From the NCBI GenBank assembly GCA_964036155.1, contig OZ038423.1:68029249-68093248 (forward strand): 64,000 nt of DNA, in the 5' to 3' direction. The notes beneath the pieces were generated by a model. It saw only the letters and a list, made by a program, of their open reading frames with translations, did not search any database and was not told where the DNA came from. Shown one piece after another: positions 24,201-36,479 of this stretch. The stretch's first letter is position 1. Every line of letters starts with the position of its first letter. This DNA is from Diploscapter coronatus (taxonomy: Eukaryota; Nematoda; Chromadorea; Rhabditida; Rhabditidae). A program made the position numbers and the translations under genes.

Positions 24201-25494
24201 TATGAAACTTTTACCCAAAAATAATTATTCTAGATAGAGAAAACAAATTTTAAAGAGGTGGAATTAAAAAATGCCAAAGAGTTGAACATTTAGGAATTGA
24301 GTAGACTTGTCCCTTGAAAACCTGAGTTCACACTTATTTAGTGATCGCCAAAAATCTCGTCTTCTCGTCGGTTTGAATAAGCGAAATGTTCGCAGGTGAA
24401 TGACCCTATTCATGTCAAAATCTGTGGCGTATATTAACCATTTTTCGGTCTATATCCTTATACAATAGAAGAGAGACTTGCATGAAGTGACTAATATGGA
24501 CAATAGATAGGTGAAATGACCCCGGGTAAAGAAAATGAATTGGAATATCACTCAAAAAGTGACAAATAATATGAAGATTTGACAATTTGACATTTTTGTG
24601 CGAGTTTAGGCGATTGACGAAAATTTAGACAAAATCTAAAATTCTAAAGAAAAATGTAAAACCAAAAAGAAAATTAGAGTGTGGAAATTAAAATGGGAAG
24701 ATAAGTGCTTGAAGCAATACGTGAATTTGACAATTTTACATATCGGGATAAGCCACGAGATTTATGGCAATTTTAGATTTCTGGAAAAAAAACTGAAAAA
24801 TTTAGGAAAAATAAAGAAAAAATGCTAAATCTTGGAAAGGATAAAAATGGAAATGAGAAATAAAAGCGTCCAAATTTCGCAACCAATTGATGTGGGAAGT
24901 GAATATAAAACACGAGTAATTCCAACAAATGAATGTGAAATCGCAACATTGCACATCGTAAAATTTGAGATTTGAGAAAGTTGGTCTGAGAAAATTAAGA
25001 CTTTAGTCAGACGACAACCAGTGAAAGCTATCAGCTATGCATTGATTATCGAGTATTTTGAAGCATAGTTCATTCAGAAATAAATGAGAGTACTTTTTGC
25101 AGATTAAAGTCTTCAAATTAATTCGAAATAATCGGATAAAGTCTAGTAAATATTTGAAGCATACGATGTTGAAGAATAAAAATAACAATGATTGCATAAG
25201 AATATGAATCAAATGATGAATACATAACCTCCCTAATTACCATTAACAGTCACTTTGCGATATCACAGTACATGTTAGTTTTCACATGTCCCCAAGACCT
25301 AATCAGAACCTTTCGTATCAAGAACCCCTTTTGATCTCAAAGACGAGAGCCGACGTTATCAAGAGGCTTCGAAAATGAGAAAGACAACCATTTCGCACCT
25401 AGAATATCAAAGAAAAATAGCGCCATTCGATCGATTTCTTTTTTATTTTGTGATGTAAGTTTCAGAAAATTAGACATTACAATGGTATTTTAGC
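21284..25494. other. gene-poor region upstream of Frizzled, part 1
   Basis: No exon chain with coding character found on either strand; the open frames are short and low-complexity. A weak inverted repeat near 22290-22455 (gtgtgaatatt against aatattcacag-like arms) may be a MITE relic. It may hold distal regulatory DNA for Frizzled, which is inference. Confidence 0.4.
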
Positions 25495-25579
25495 AGACCC
25501 AGGGAGCGCTTTCATCAGGCGAAGAAAATATACGGGGGTAGGTCGCAGAGGGTTTCTGACGATCGTCCTCCCTAGATCT
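25495..25579. mobile_element. MITE-like dispersed repeat, copy B (inverted)
   Basis: Reverse-complement relative of 3173-3326, sharing agatctagggagga, cgtcagaaaccct, tgcgacctacccc, tatattttctt and cgcctgatgaaagcg. It lacks the internal duplication of copy A. The ends are again imperfect inverted repeats (agacccaggga / agatctaggga). Confidence 0.55.
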
Positions 25580-28500
25580 GTAATCTCTAGAAGTTTGCTA
25601 TGAGATACGAGGTTTATGTGAAACTAAGAATTAGTAAAAATAGGTTTCCAGTAAATGTAGGATAAATTTGCATGAAGATGACTTAGTTTTTTTGGGACAT
25701 CGGAATCATATACTAACCTTAAAATTAAGACAAATAAAGTCATACTTTTTAAATACCATAGAGTTCGGTATGACTAAATAAGTAAAGGGGTGAAGAAATC
25801 TATGATTCAAAGATGGGGGATACAATGGACTGGTGCATTTGAACAAAGGACCGATGGGTGGAAGTTGGATGAAAAGAAAGAAGAAAGGATAATTACCCTC
25901 CTTCGGTCCCACACCTTTACATTTTTGCATAAAAGGAAAGGTCTAAGTCCCGCCCACTTCTTTATTCTTGGCAACGACGCATCAAAGAAAATACCGAGCA
26001 AAGTCAGAAATTACAGGACTCCCGAAGATAATGCATGTTGGGTAATATGAACCAGGCAGGTAAATTGGATGGCAATTAGGGGAATTGAAAAGAGGAGTGG
26101 TTTGAAAGATGATTGTATTACAGCTGGAAAAGAGATAAATTTTGATATATTTTGACACTATTTGAATGAGGGATATCTTGAAACATAATGAATGTAGTAA
26201 CTTGAAAGACTAAAAATTATTGAATTTTGTTACATCTTTCGGAAAAGAGCAAATGGGCAACTGAATTTATATTGAGAAGATGAATGGTTAAAATTTTTGA
26301 AACGTAATTTTAAAAAAGTTTCATATAATAGCAAAGTTACACATTGCACAACTATCTGCGGAATGTGCAAATGAGTCGTGAGCGATGTCACTAAGCACGC
26401 AAAGCAGCACTCAATTTGGTGTTATCCATTCCGGCTTTCAACCAACTTCCATCCAACATTCTTTCTCCTCTTCCTGCATAGCATATCAACTGTACATCAA
26501 ATGAAATGGCTATGACTTTTCTAGATGGGTAATCAAAAATTCATACTTCATAGAGAAAAATATATTACGAAGTTGTTGCAATTAGTTTTGGGCTAAGATA
26601 ATATATATTCAAAAAATATAATTTAGAAAGATTGTATAATTTTAAAATCTAGAAAATAATATCCTAATTATCGAATGCATGAAGGTTTAAAACATAAAAA
26701 TCAGGAGTCCAGCAAAAGTAGCCACTCGAATGAAATAGTATGTGGAAGAAATTCCATTTCGAATGATCATTTAGTCAAATGCAGCTTTTAAAACAATGCC
26801 TAAAGTCATATATTCACAAAAAATATATATAAGAAATCACAAGTCATATGCAGAATCCGAATCCTTGAGATCTTGAAGCCTTTAGCACTGGACGCGTGCA
26901 AATCGAGTTATGCGAGTACCAAATTTGGCCGCGAGCACAATTCACCAATAATTTAGGCAGAGGACCTTTTCATGAAATATTAGAGTTAGAGATGGACAGA
27001 GAGAGATATTGGGAAAGGATCAGAAATATCCGAGATTTTAAGATATATGGATATATGCTAAAATTTCCTGACTATAATGTTTAGGAAATCTGGAATTGAA
27101 TTTACAAGAATTTATAAGAATTTCAGAAATTTTTAAACTTAGTGCAGTTTTAGAACATTTTAGGTATGAGATGAAGGATCGAAGAATGCGTAAAATAGTA
27201 AGATCCAAAATCACAAGGGTATTATGTGGATACCCATTTTCATACAAACTATATACCAAATTACGCATAAGATTTTCCGAGTAATTTCAGGATTTTGAAA
27301 GATATTTCAGCCGGCTTTCACCTTCCATACCAATAAATGTGAGGAGAGGTTTCTCTATCTAAATCCGCCGGAATCCATTGGAGAAGTGCAAAGTAAGACG
27401 CACCAAGGTGGCAAAATGGGAATATGAATTAAAGAAAGGAACAGACTAGAGAAATGGAAATAGTATGGAAAAGTGAGAGAAAAAAGAGTAATACAAAGAA
27501 AAATAGTATTGCATATGGGGAGAAAAAGAGACAGAAAGATAAAAATTCCCGTCCTGAATGTGCATCCGACCGTATAAAATAACTGAACGCACATTCTTTA
27601 GGTTGTCATCTTTTCCGTATCTCAATTTTCCATGCTCTCTAACTTTATCTGACCACTATACCAATTAACAACTATACGAAGATGATGAGTTCAGGTTAGG
27701 TAACCATAAAAAGTAAAAAGAAGGATACAATAATTTGAGTCCAGTGTTTTAGAGCGAAAGATAATAACTGTTTCAGAATACGCGATATTGAAGATCAAAC
27801 TTTAGGAATTCGATTATTCCATAAATAGTTCACAATAACTAAGATAAAAAATAGAAACTTTTAAAATTTATATTTCCTTACAAGAAATGCGAGAAATAAG
27901 TCTCTGCGCAAATGTAAATTAGCGAGAGAGCATTGGAAAACGAGAGAGCACAGACTTGTCCAAACATAGAGCAAAGAAGCACCTTGCATAGGTAATCTTC
28001 TTTTTCTCTTCGTCTCTCACAGATTCTAATTATCCCTCGCTCAAGAAGTCTATATAAAGGACCTTGTATATAGAAGTTATGTTGACCTACGACAAATATA
28101 GTCGACGGAAGAAATAGTGAGACAATTAGAAGAGACTAAAAAGAAACGAGAGATTCGAATTGACTAAAGTAGATAATGAACATCTGCCTAGGTAAACTTT
28201 TGAGAAAATAGATTTTAGGTAGGTTTCAAAATTTTTGGAAATTATACTCTTTATGAACATATTTAGTTTGCAAATAAATGTTATGAAATTTGAAAATTAG
28301 CATAAAGAAATGGAATTTTCAATAAAGTACCAAAATCTTTACCTCAGAGAGATGATAGAAAACTAATCTTTCAGGTTTATGGAATCATATAAATACCTAA
28401 TTTTTTATGAAGTATAGGTTAGAAAGCCAGAGTTTTCCTATCCTTCGACATTATGAATTGCTCGAGATGTCGAATATCTTTAGCCTCTACAAGTTTTTCA

Positions 28501-31500
28501 ATGTCAACTCAAAACTCAATGAGCAAAATGTAAAGAAAATGAAGAAATGTTTGCCGGTGATTTCTTGTCGCGTTTTTGCGGGCGGCGGCTTTGACAAATG
28601 ACGTAATTCGAAAATAGGTAAGTACAGGCAAAATTTAGAGATAACACTTTGAAGATTTTGTAAAACCGGAAACTGAGTTGAGAATTTTAAACGAACTTGG
28701 TCAGGAAGAATAGTTCGCAAGATTTGGAATTTTTGCAAGCGATTTTCTGAAACATGATTAGATTGAAAAAGGTATAGAAGCAAAAAAACAATTTAGAAAA
28801 TCTCAGATTGATGATAAAAAAATGTTGAAACATAAAGATGACGAAGAAAGCCTCAAGAGCGTTATGCAACGCAATCTTTAATAATTACGCGATAACACAA
28901 CTCGTAGGTATGTGTTTTCGAGTTCGTTGGATTCGAATGAATGAAAATAATGCGACGAGACAGAACGAATCAGGGTCGAAAATAGAGAGAGAAAAAGAAA
29001 GAGAGGGAGAGAAGTTATGAGAGAACAAAAGAATCGGAGATTTTAGAGGAAGAGAAAAATAGCGCGGTCGGATATGAGTTGAGAAAATCAAAGTGACAAG
29101 CCCATGCCTCTGGCGGCGGACTGAATGAAATGAAGAAACGAAGTGAGGTGAGTTGCAATCGCAAAGGCGAAATTTTCAAACTCTCAGCCCCATCTCCCAT
29201 CCCAGTGTGTGTAATTAAGAAAAATCACTGATAATTGATTGATCGTCGAATTTATGGATACGAAATAGCGGATTTTTAAAAATCATGCAAATTTAGGCTG
29301 AAAAACGGAGATTTAGAAATCTTTGAAGCCTTTTTTCCTGAAAGATAATTCCTTGAAAGAAAATGGCGATGAAAATTAATTTCATACCAACTTTCCGCGA
29401 GTTTTCCACACGTCTAATTTTATGCAGCTTTTCGTCTCAATTCATTGCCTCCACGGGAAGCGGTCATAAAACCTAATGAAACCGAAAAATGGCAGAAAAG
29501 CAGAAGGAGTGGATGAATGAATGAAAACGAATACGAAAGGGACGAGTAAAAGTAAGGGACAAGTCTAGAGAAACTCGCGCTATTACGAAATTAATTCCCG
29601 GAGTTATGACAGAATATTAATAAAAAATAAATATTCTCGTTAAAATTTGTCACTTTCTATAATAAAATATGTGAAGATCAGCTTCAAGCATAGTTGTCAG
29701 AAGAATGAATGATTCAACATCTGAACTGAGATTGTTCAAATCGTGTATCTAAAAAATACACAAGCTCAGGTTTTCTTTTTTTCAGTTGAATCTGAATCAT
29801 CAAGCTCTTCTCTTCGCATATTTTCTTTCCCGAAAACTCTCACAGTGCCAATTCCCCTAACTCGAACCCATCTGTCAATTCGCACACTTCAATGGTCCAC
29901 TCGAAGAAATGCGTTCGTTCACGAAATGACAATGAAGAATGGAAACAGTCTGCGAGGGTCACACATAATAAAGAATGCAACCTGGAAACGGCCTGGGATA
30001 TCCTAAATATGTCGAGCAAGTGGTCATTCACTTAGAGCGAGATCGGGAGTAATCTCTAATCCGAGTACAAGCAAGTGCTCATCACAGATGAAGAGGGGTG
30101 AGAATGAGGGTGGGAATATGTAGGAGCTCGATGGAAAACCTTAGAATAAGTACAGTAAATTCAGGAATCAAAGTAGCTGAAAACCTTGTGATCTAATCCA
30201 GATAAAGCTTGAAACACATAAGAAATTTTTTGGTGATCAATCTAGGAAAGAAGTTTCCACTCAAGATCACGCTGGGGTTATTTAGGTAAATTTTTGATAC
30301 CAAAAATTTCATAATTTCCCACCTTAGATTATACAGAATTTTGGAAAAATAGTAGGATAGCCGGATAAAAATTGTCGTTATTTTGTTGACCGGTCTTCGC
30401 CAGGTCGGCGAAGAATGCATAAGAAATGCGAGTTGAATGAGGCGAAATGAGGAATGAAACGCCCGGCCGAATCCCCGTTGTGCCAATCGAAAAACAACCA
30501 AGAAAAAGCCGACATCTAACACGTGCAATGAAAACTGCAGCTGTTAGAAAAATGGTAGCGAAATGAAACAGAAAAGTTGCATTTTGGACTATCTAACTAA
30601 AAATGGATCTTACGCAAGAAATATCATAATTGAAGGAAAATCTGGGCGAAGATCTAATTTATTTAAGTTTTTCGAACTTTGCTTGTACTACTTCGTTCAA
30701 TACAAGTTCAAATTCAGGTGAAGATTAAGATTTTTCAACCTAAATTTTAAGCCCAAAGCATCAAGATAAAAAAAGAACAAATCATTTAACAAAAAAAACG
30801 ATTTTTAAAGAAATTGAAAAACTCCAGAAAAAAGCCAAAAAAGACATCGAGTAACGGATTAGACCGATCGAGAGAGGAATGGAAAGGAATTCTTTCATTA
30901 GTTTCTCGTCTTGTATTATTCTTCTCTTGCGCCCAATCTTTTCTCGATTTTCTGTCACTTTTCGCATCTTTAATTCACTCGATCTTTTCCTCGGTTAACA
31001 TTTGATTGGCGTTTGTGCTAATGAGAGAATTTGAGAATGCGAATTGACAACCGCCGACTGCGGCGAGAAAATAGGAATTCGAAGGCTGATTACCATACAA
31101 TTATTACAGATTAACTGAATTTCGAGAAAGAAATGAAGCAATACCACAAAATTGCCAAAATTCAGTGAAATTATTTAAGCACTTTCATTCTTATTCATCG
31201 ACCACCTGCTCTATCTCTATTCTTAATGTTTGCAATTTTCGCCATTTTTGAACAAATGATTTTCAGGTTAAAAAAGTGATGCAGAGAATGGAGCCAGTAG
31301 GCAAAATCAATGTTCAAGAATGCGCTGAGAATGAATCCCGTTTCGGATATCTGCAAGTGTCAGTTTTGTCTCGGAGTTTTGATTTCTTTTCCGATTCAGA
31401 AATGCAGAAATGGCGCAGCCCGATTATCGCGACTCGATCTCGCCGCGCGCATTTCGACATTTGCCACTCATTTCCATCGCCATTCACGAGCAATCTCATC

Positions 31501-33204
31501 CGATGATGAAGCATGGAAATGGACTATCGGCTGAAATAATTCTCAAATGATCTCACTTCCTTCTTCGTTGGCGAATCATCAAACCTCAAAATGACAAATG
31601 ACAAATCCACGCGAATTCTCATACACACACGACACTTTTTCGGCTAGATTTTCTAAAAATAAAAAAGAATGGCAAATTTCACATCAAGACCGAGGTGCAG
31701 GATAAATGATGGATCTCGAAAGAAAAAATACAAAACGACAGGAAAAGATTTATGATGAAAATGCCTTGAAAACTGTTGCAATAGAGCAATTTCCACTATG
31801 AACGCCCGAGATCTCTCGAATGACAGTTATTTCGATTATTTACCGCATGTGCGGAACGCGTGTTGCAATAATCGAGTCTAATGAATCGGCTCGCCTTCCT
31901 TGCTTTCTCCGCTTGGTGCTTGGGGCGTTCATTACGGCCAGTCTGCCTGCGCGCGCACTTGGACATCTCAAGTAGAGGCGCCAGACGGCACAAGAAGCAG
32001 AAACAACCACAACCGAATTAGGGAATTAGAATTGGACGAGGCTAGGGGTGACAATCAAGGAATTAACCTAATTGGCCCCGAAGGGCCTGGAATCAATCGG
32101 GGAAATCAATTGACCTCAGATGTGAGACTTTTCTCCTGAAAAAAATCATGATGATATTGAGCGTTATGTTAAAAAATTTTAGGAAAAAATACTAAGGATA
32201 TAGATGCAGAAAAATTCGCGAGCTCTCAGTCTGTAAATATTAAGTTGCCAAAAAGTTAATAGATTTCTTAAACTAGAAGATAAATAATCATCAACTTATC
32301 AAAAGCGCTAGTAGTAGTACAAATCGCCATCAATCTCTCCAACAACTAACAAACCCGACTGGCGATAACTCATCCACTCTCGTTCAGTCTTATTCAGACA
32401 TTCGGACATATCTGTGACCTGTCATTCGGTGACTCGCGCTGATGGGATGAGCAATGCGTCTAATGAACAAGTGCTTTTGGCAGCAGGAGGACAGATCCAG
32501 AGGATATCATCGTTTTGCCGCACACATATACCCAGGATATGAGATATGAGTCAAATCCCTTTATACAAATCTTCTGAATCTCTTGACTCTCCATATTTCA
32601 ATTAAATCAAATTTTTCTCGCATTCTTTTTCTATCTACTTTCAGAAAGACACTTCTTGACTATCTCGTCTCCTATGAAAATTCTATAGCGCTTTCCATTC
32701 CGGATTTCAATCCTATCTCGTCTTTTTCTAACTCTTTTGCTCTCTACCTTTAGAACGAGGATTTCTGACTATCTCACTATTTCAAAATCTTTCTTCATCT
32801 CTATTTTCCTAAATCTTTACCCTTCTCCTCTCTTTCCATATCACAAATCTGCCCCCATTCCTACTACCTCAATCAGATATGTAAGCTGTCAGGTAAGCGA
32901 CAAGAGGACATTCAAAGAAAGATGTGCTGCAGCGAAATGTGCAAAGATGGATGGACTGCGAATAGCAAAATAGACAATGCAGGACAAATTGAAGGGCATG
33001 TGTTAGAGCCAAAATTTAAAACATCTGAGAATTTATCTAAAATATACATTCCTATGATCGGGAAAAAGTTGATCTTCAATAGTTTTACCCATTTTCAGGC
33101 TTACTCAGAATTTCAGCCAAAATGCTAAATTTTAGAGGAGGTACGAAATAAAAATTTTCTATAGAAAAGTGGCACATAATGTGGTACGAAATGGTTTTAG
33201 CAAA
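25580..33204. other. gene-poor region upstream of the disordered orphan, part 2
   Basis: I find no supportable gene. Locally GC-richer islands near 27350, 28560-28610, 30390-30480, 31280-31500 and 31840-32110 stand out from the AT-rich background. The last contains clustered TAATT/CAATTG words and a small perfect hairpin (ggccccgaagggcc near 32072). These could be regulatory or unrecognised non-coding exons. Confidence 0.4.
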
Positions 33205-33324
33205 CTTCTTAAAACTCGACCTGTAGAAAAAATAGTGTACCTTTTCAAGAGAGTAAAAGGAAATATGCTCTTTTACTCTCTCGATATGACACGCTATTGT
33301 TTCTGTAGGTCGAATTTTGAGAAG
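33205..33324 (+). ncRNA. 120-nt long hairpin, candidate small-RNA precursor or MITE
   Basis: Two ~57-nt arms pair end to end around a 6-nt loop (aatatg). Matched blocks include CTTCTtAAAAc, TCGACCTgtAGAAA, AATAGtG and GAGAGTAAAAG, and several differences are G:U-compatible. Strand and expression are unknown. A palindromic MITE is the main alternative. Confidence 0.45.
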
Positions 33325-33913
33325 TCTGGACTTTAGTGCAAAATTTAGCTAAATGGGTGTACCTACTGAGAATCTTAATTATTCCTTGCCTAGACATGTC
33401 CATGCTTGGTCATTACTATTTCCAAGTCCTTAGGATTTTCTCACCTTTTCTGCTTCTCTAAGCCTCTCAATCTCTCTCATGTCCAAATTCGATTAGCACC
33501 GGATGAAGAAGGCCTATAATTGCCGCACGAACGCATGTGTGTAAGGCTCTAACATAAAGCCTCTGCTCTTTGCGGTAAATGAGAGAAAGGAGTTAGAATG
33601 TTAGAGAAAGAGAGCCACTGAATAGCCTGTTAACTCATTAGGACACTACATAAACATCCTGACTTTGGCAATAAACGGTTTTTAGGAGAAATCAAAAGCA
33701 TTGGAAGGTACTAAATTAGGAAAAAGAAATACCAATTTTAGCCGTACCGAAAAGATTACCAGAATCAGCCTACTTTCGTTAGCCTTACTCAATTTCGTCA
33801 AAAATTGGCTTACATCATGAAAATTAGCTTATATTGTAGCAGTGAAAGAAGAAAATCACATTTCGAATCATTCCCTGGTCGATCATTACCAAGTTTTGCG
33901 AGCAAGTGAAAGC

Positions 33914-35819
33914 ATGGAGCCTTACTACTTCCGAAGTGCGTACTACGAGTCGAGGACGCCAACAGCGGACGAGCCGAGCAGGATGGCTGTCGGTACGCAT
34001 CTTGAGAAAATCTCGTTTCCCAACCGAACGTTGACCTTCACGATTTTTTTCAAGAAGCCATTGACATCGTGTTTGGTTGAATACGATTTATATTACAAAA
34101 GGGGTGATTTATATTAAAATTTACGAGAGAAGCTCCTGCAGTTTTTGTACAAATCACTCCTTTCGTGATATAAATTGCCTCCAACCCATCGTGTTACTGA
34201 AAATGAAGAAAATCGATAAAGTTTCAAACTATCAAACAATCGTTCAAATTTCCAGGAAAAGGACTGAAAGTGTCACCGGACGTGATGCCGTTCTCTTCGC
34301 CGGCATCTCAGCAATCGACGTCCAACGACCTCTCGCCACAGCAACTCAGCGAGGCCATCGCACTCTACAAGGCGACGCTCAGTGGCAAACTCTCCGTCGT
34401 CAGCCAGCAGTCCTATCAGGTAAACTGATAACGACAACAGAATCTATCACTCTTTCTTACAACGCGTCATTTGTCGTCAGGGACGAATTTATTCGTTCCC
34501 TCTCGTTGTTTTGCTGAATTTCTCTGTAAATCGAAAATGATTCAAAAGTCCGCATTTTAGGAAGCCAACTCGACCTCGTATCGCTCGTCTCAGCCCGTCG
34601 TCGCTCAGTCGCCAGCGCCAGCAGTGATGGAAGAGTCGGTCGTGCGCTCGTCGTATCTCTCGCCCGGAGGCGTGCCCGTTTACTACCAGATGTCGCAGCT
34701 CAGCACGTTCAAGAGTGAGCATAAGCCGAAGAGCTTTGAAAACCATCGCGAAAAGATCAGAACTTCAGAGAAATCTGATTCTAGCTCATCTAGAGCGGCA
34801 GGATGAATTTTTAAAAATGTCATTTCCATGAAGGCTAAATTCCTAAAGGAAACTTCATTGATTACTGTTCCAACTTCAGCGCCCTCGAAGATCGCTCCCT
34901 TGCCCGCCGCACCCCCGACGACGCCCATCTGTGTGACATCGCGCAAGATCGCGTTCTCGGGCGACTCGACCCCTCAGCAGCAAGCGGCCACCGGACAGCG
35001 CCCAGTCGTCATCCAGACGCCGTCCACGCCCGTCAACGTCAAGCAGCAGCAGCCAATCAGCAATGGTGGACGCAATAAGAATGTAGATCGAAATATGATT
35101 TGTGGTTATTTGATGAAGTTCAAGGTTTCCCAGTCCCCCCACAATCGACGATAATTTCAGAGCGACGACAATTCGGCCTATGCGCGGGGAAAAGACGAGC
35201 AGAAGCAGGCTGGTGGGCAGAGATTCAAAGTCGTTGCGCAAGTTCGTCTGAACCGAAGAGAATGAAGAGAAGGCTGAATAATATTCAGGAATACTCTGCC
35301 TACCTGGGACTGCCAAACGACATGTACTCGCCGGCGCTGATGAAGGGAAACAAAGTGCTGGACGTGCCGAAGAGCTACACGATGAGCGACATCAGAGCCA
35401 AGCCAACTAAGATCAACCCCTCGGAGCGCTATGTCAGTGAGGAGTTGCCCGCCACAGACGTGCAGCAGCCCATCGAATCCCCCGTCCAGCTGCCCAAAAT
35501 CGAGGAACCCGTCTACGATCCGAGCACGGTAAATTTGATCTGGAAAAATTGAAGATCGGAGCTTAAAGAACCCTACCAATTTTATTTGATAAAAAATCTA
35601 TCTACTGTGAAGAAACGGTAGTGTTAATAGCGAAAGATTTCATGAGTTGACCAAAAATCTTCAATTATGGCAAAGAAGGAAGATGGCCCATTTCAGCCGC
35701 CGAACGGTGCCGCATTCGCGACGGTGACACCGAACGAGGCAGCGCACGACGATGCCCGCTCGGACTACCACTTCAACAGACTCAACGACCTCGTCTCGTA
35801 CCTCGATATCAAGCACTGA
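33914..35819 (+). CDS. disordered orphan protein (347 aa)
   Basis: Seven exons (33914-33992, 34256-34419, 34561-34714, 34880-35082, 35161-35241, 35289-35528, 35697-35819) sum to 1,044 nt, 347 aa plus TGA. It begins MEPYYFRSAYYESRTPTADE and is rich in Ser, Gln, Pro and Thr. There are short conserved-looking segments (ALYKATLSGKLSVVSQQSY, YLSPGGVPVYYQMSQLSTF, LGLPNDMYSPALMKGNK, SYHFNRLNDLVSYLDIKH-like C-terminus). No signal peptide, membrane segment or known domain is visible. The fifth intron is only 47 bp. Exon GC content is high compared with the surrounding DNA. An in-frame GTG-led extension upstream of the ATG is unlikely to be used. A scaffold or adaptor role is possible, but I do not recognise the gene. 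Confidence 0.75.
34086..34175 (+). ncRNA. 90-nt intronic hairpin, miRNA-precursor-like
   Basis: Inside the first intron of the disordered orphan. Two 34-nt arms pair over their full length, with 28 Watson-Crick pairs, 3 G:U wobbles and 3 mismatches, around a ~22-nt loop. Size and symmetry resemble a pre-miRNA; a small MITE is the alternative. Confidence 0.4.
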
Positions 35820-36181
35820 CGCACATCCGGTATGCTTCTTGGAAAGGTCGCCCAGCTTTATCTCTTATCGACTCAATTTTTCGTTCAAACTGGGTGACCG
35901 CCTTTCAAGAGACCTTGGCTCTTCTACACCACCTTCCTCCTCGCATCTTACACCAGCACCCCAACACATCAGGGTGAAATTTTCGTGGCTTTCGAATAAA
36001 GCTCCATTGAAGCTCTTACTTTTTCTATCTACGCAAGAATCAACTTCACCCGAGAAAATGATATCTTCAAGTAACATCAAAGTAATGAGTGCATCATCTC
36101 GAACCCATACTTATCTGAAAATTTAGATCTAGTTTTTGAATTCTGCATCCATTACCGGCTTTATCGCTATACTTCTAGCCC
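35820..36181. other. 3' intergenic region left of SINE copy B
   Basis: No gene supported between the disordered orphan stop codon and the SINE target-site duplication. Confidence 0.5.
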
Positions 36182-36479
36182 TTAGATTCGATGATTTTTA
36201 TTTCTTCCTAGCCTTATTCCCACTGAGTGGGATCGACTACCCTCTGTAAATAGGATAGTCGGCCTATCCTAGTCACACAGGATCAGTGGCCTGGCCCGAG
36301 GACAGACTGCTGTTGTGTGCAACAGCCGAGGGATTTTTAGGCAGATTTTTCGTGGTCTTACTCACTACCAACATTTCTTAACCTCCTTTGTTTGGGTAGA
36401 AGCGGGGGCAAACTTGAAGCCCTAGTTGCAGGAATAACACACAATCACTGCGCTACGTCGCCCCCTTAGATTCGATGAT
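36182..36479 (-). mobile_element. tRNA-derived SINE, copy B, with 14-bp target-site duplication
   Basis: TTAGATTCGATGAT occurs at 36182-36195 and again at 36466-36479, flanking a minus-strand SINE. Read on the minus strand, it begins GGGGGCGACG, then an A-box TAGCGCAGTGATT and a B-box-like GGCTTCAAGTTTG. A GCCCCC stretch complementary to the 5' GGGGGC recalls a tRNA acceptor stem. The ~200-bp body is shared with copy A, and the 3' end is A-rich (agaaataaaa). A-rich tail plus TSD indicate LINE-machinery retroposition. Confidence 0.85.

Noticed and set aside
31276..31534. Overlapping frames in a GC-richer island, considered as a small gene
   Set aside because: No start context, splice sites or family similarity on either strand. 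Kept only as an unexplained island.
34489..35579. Long minus-strand frames opposite the disordered orphan gene
   Set aside because: The plus-strand exon chain sums exactly to 348 codons with proper splice sites. The reverse frames are shadows.
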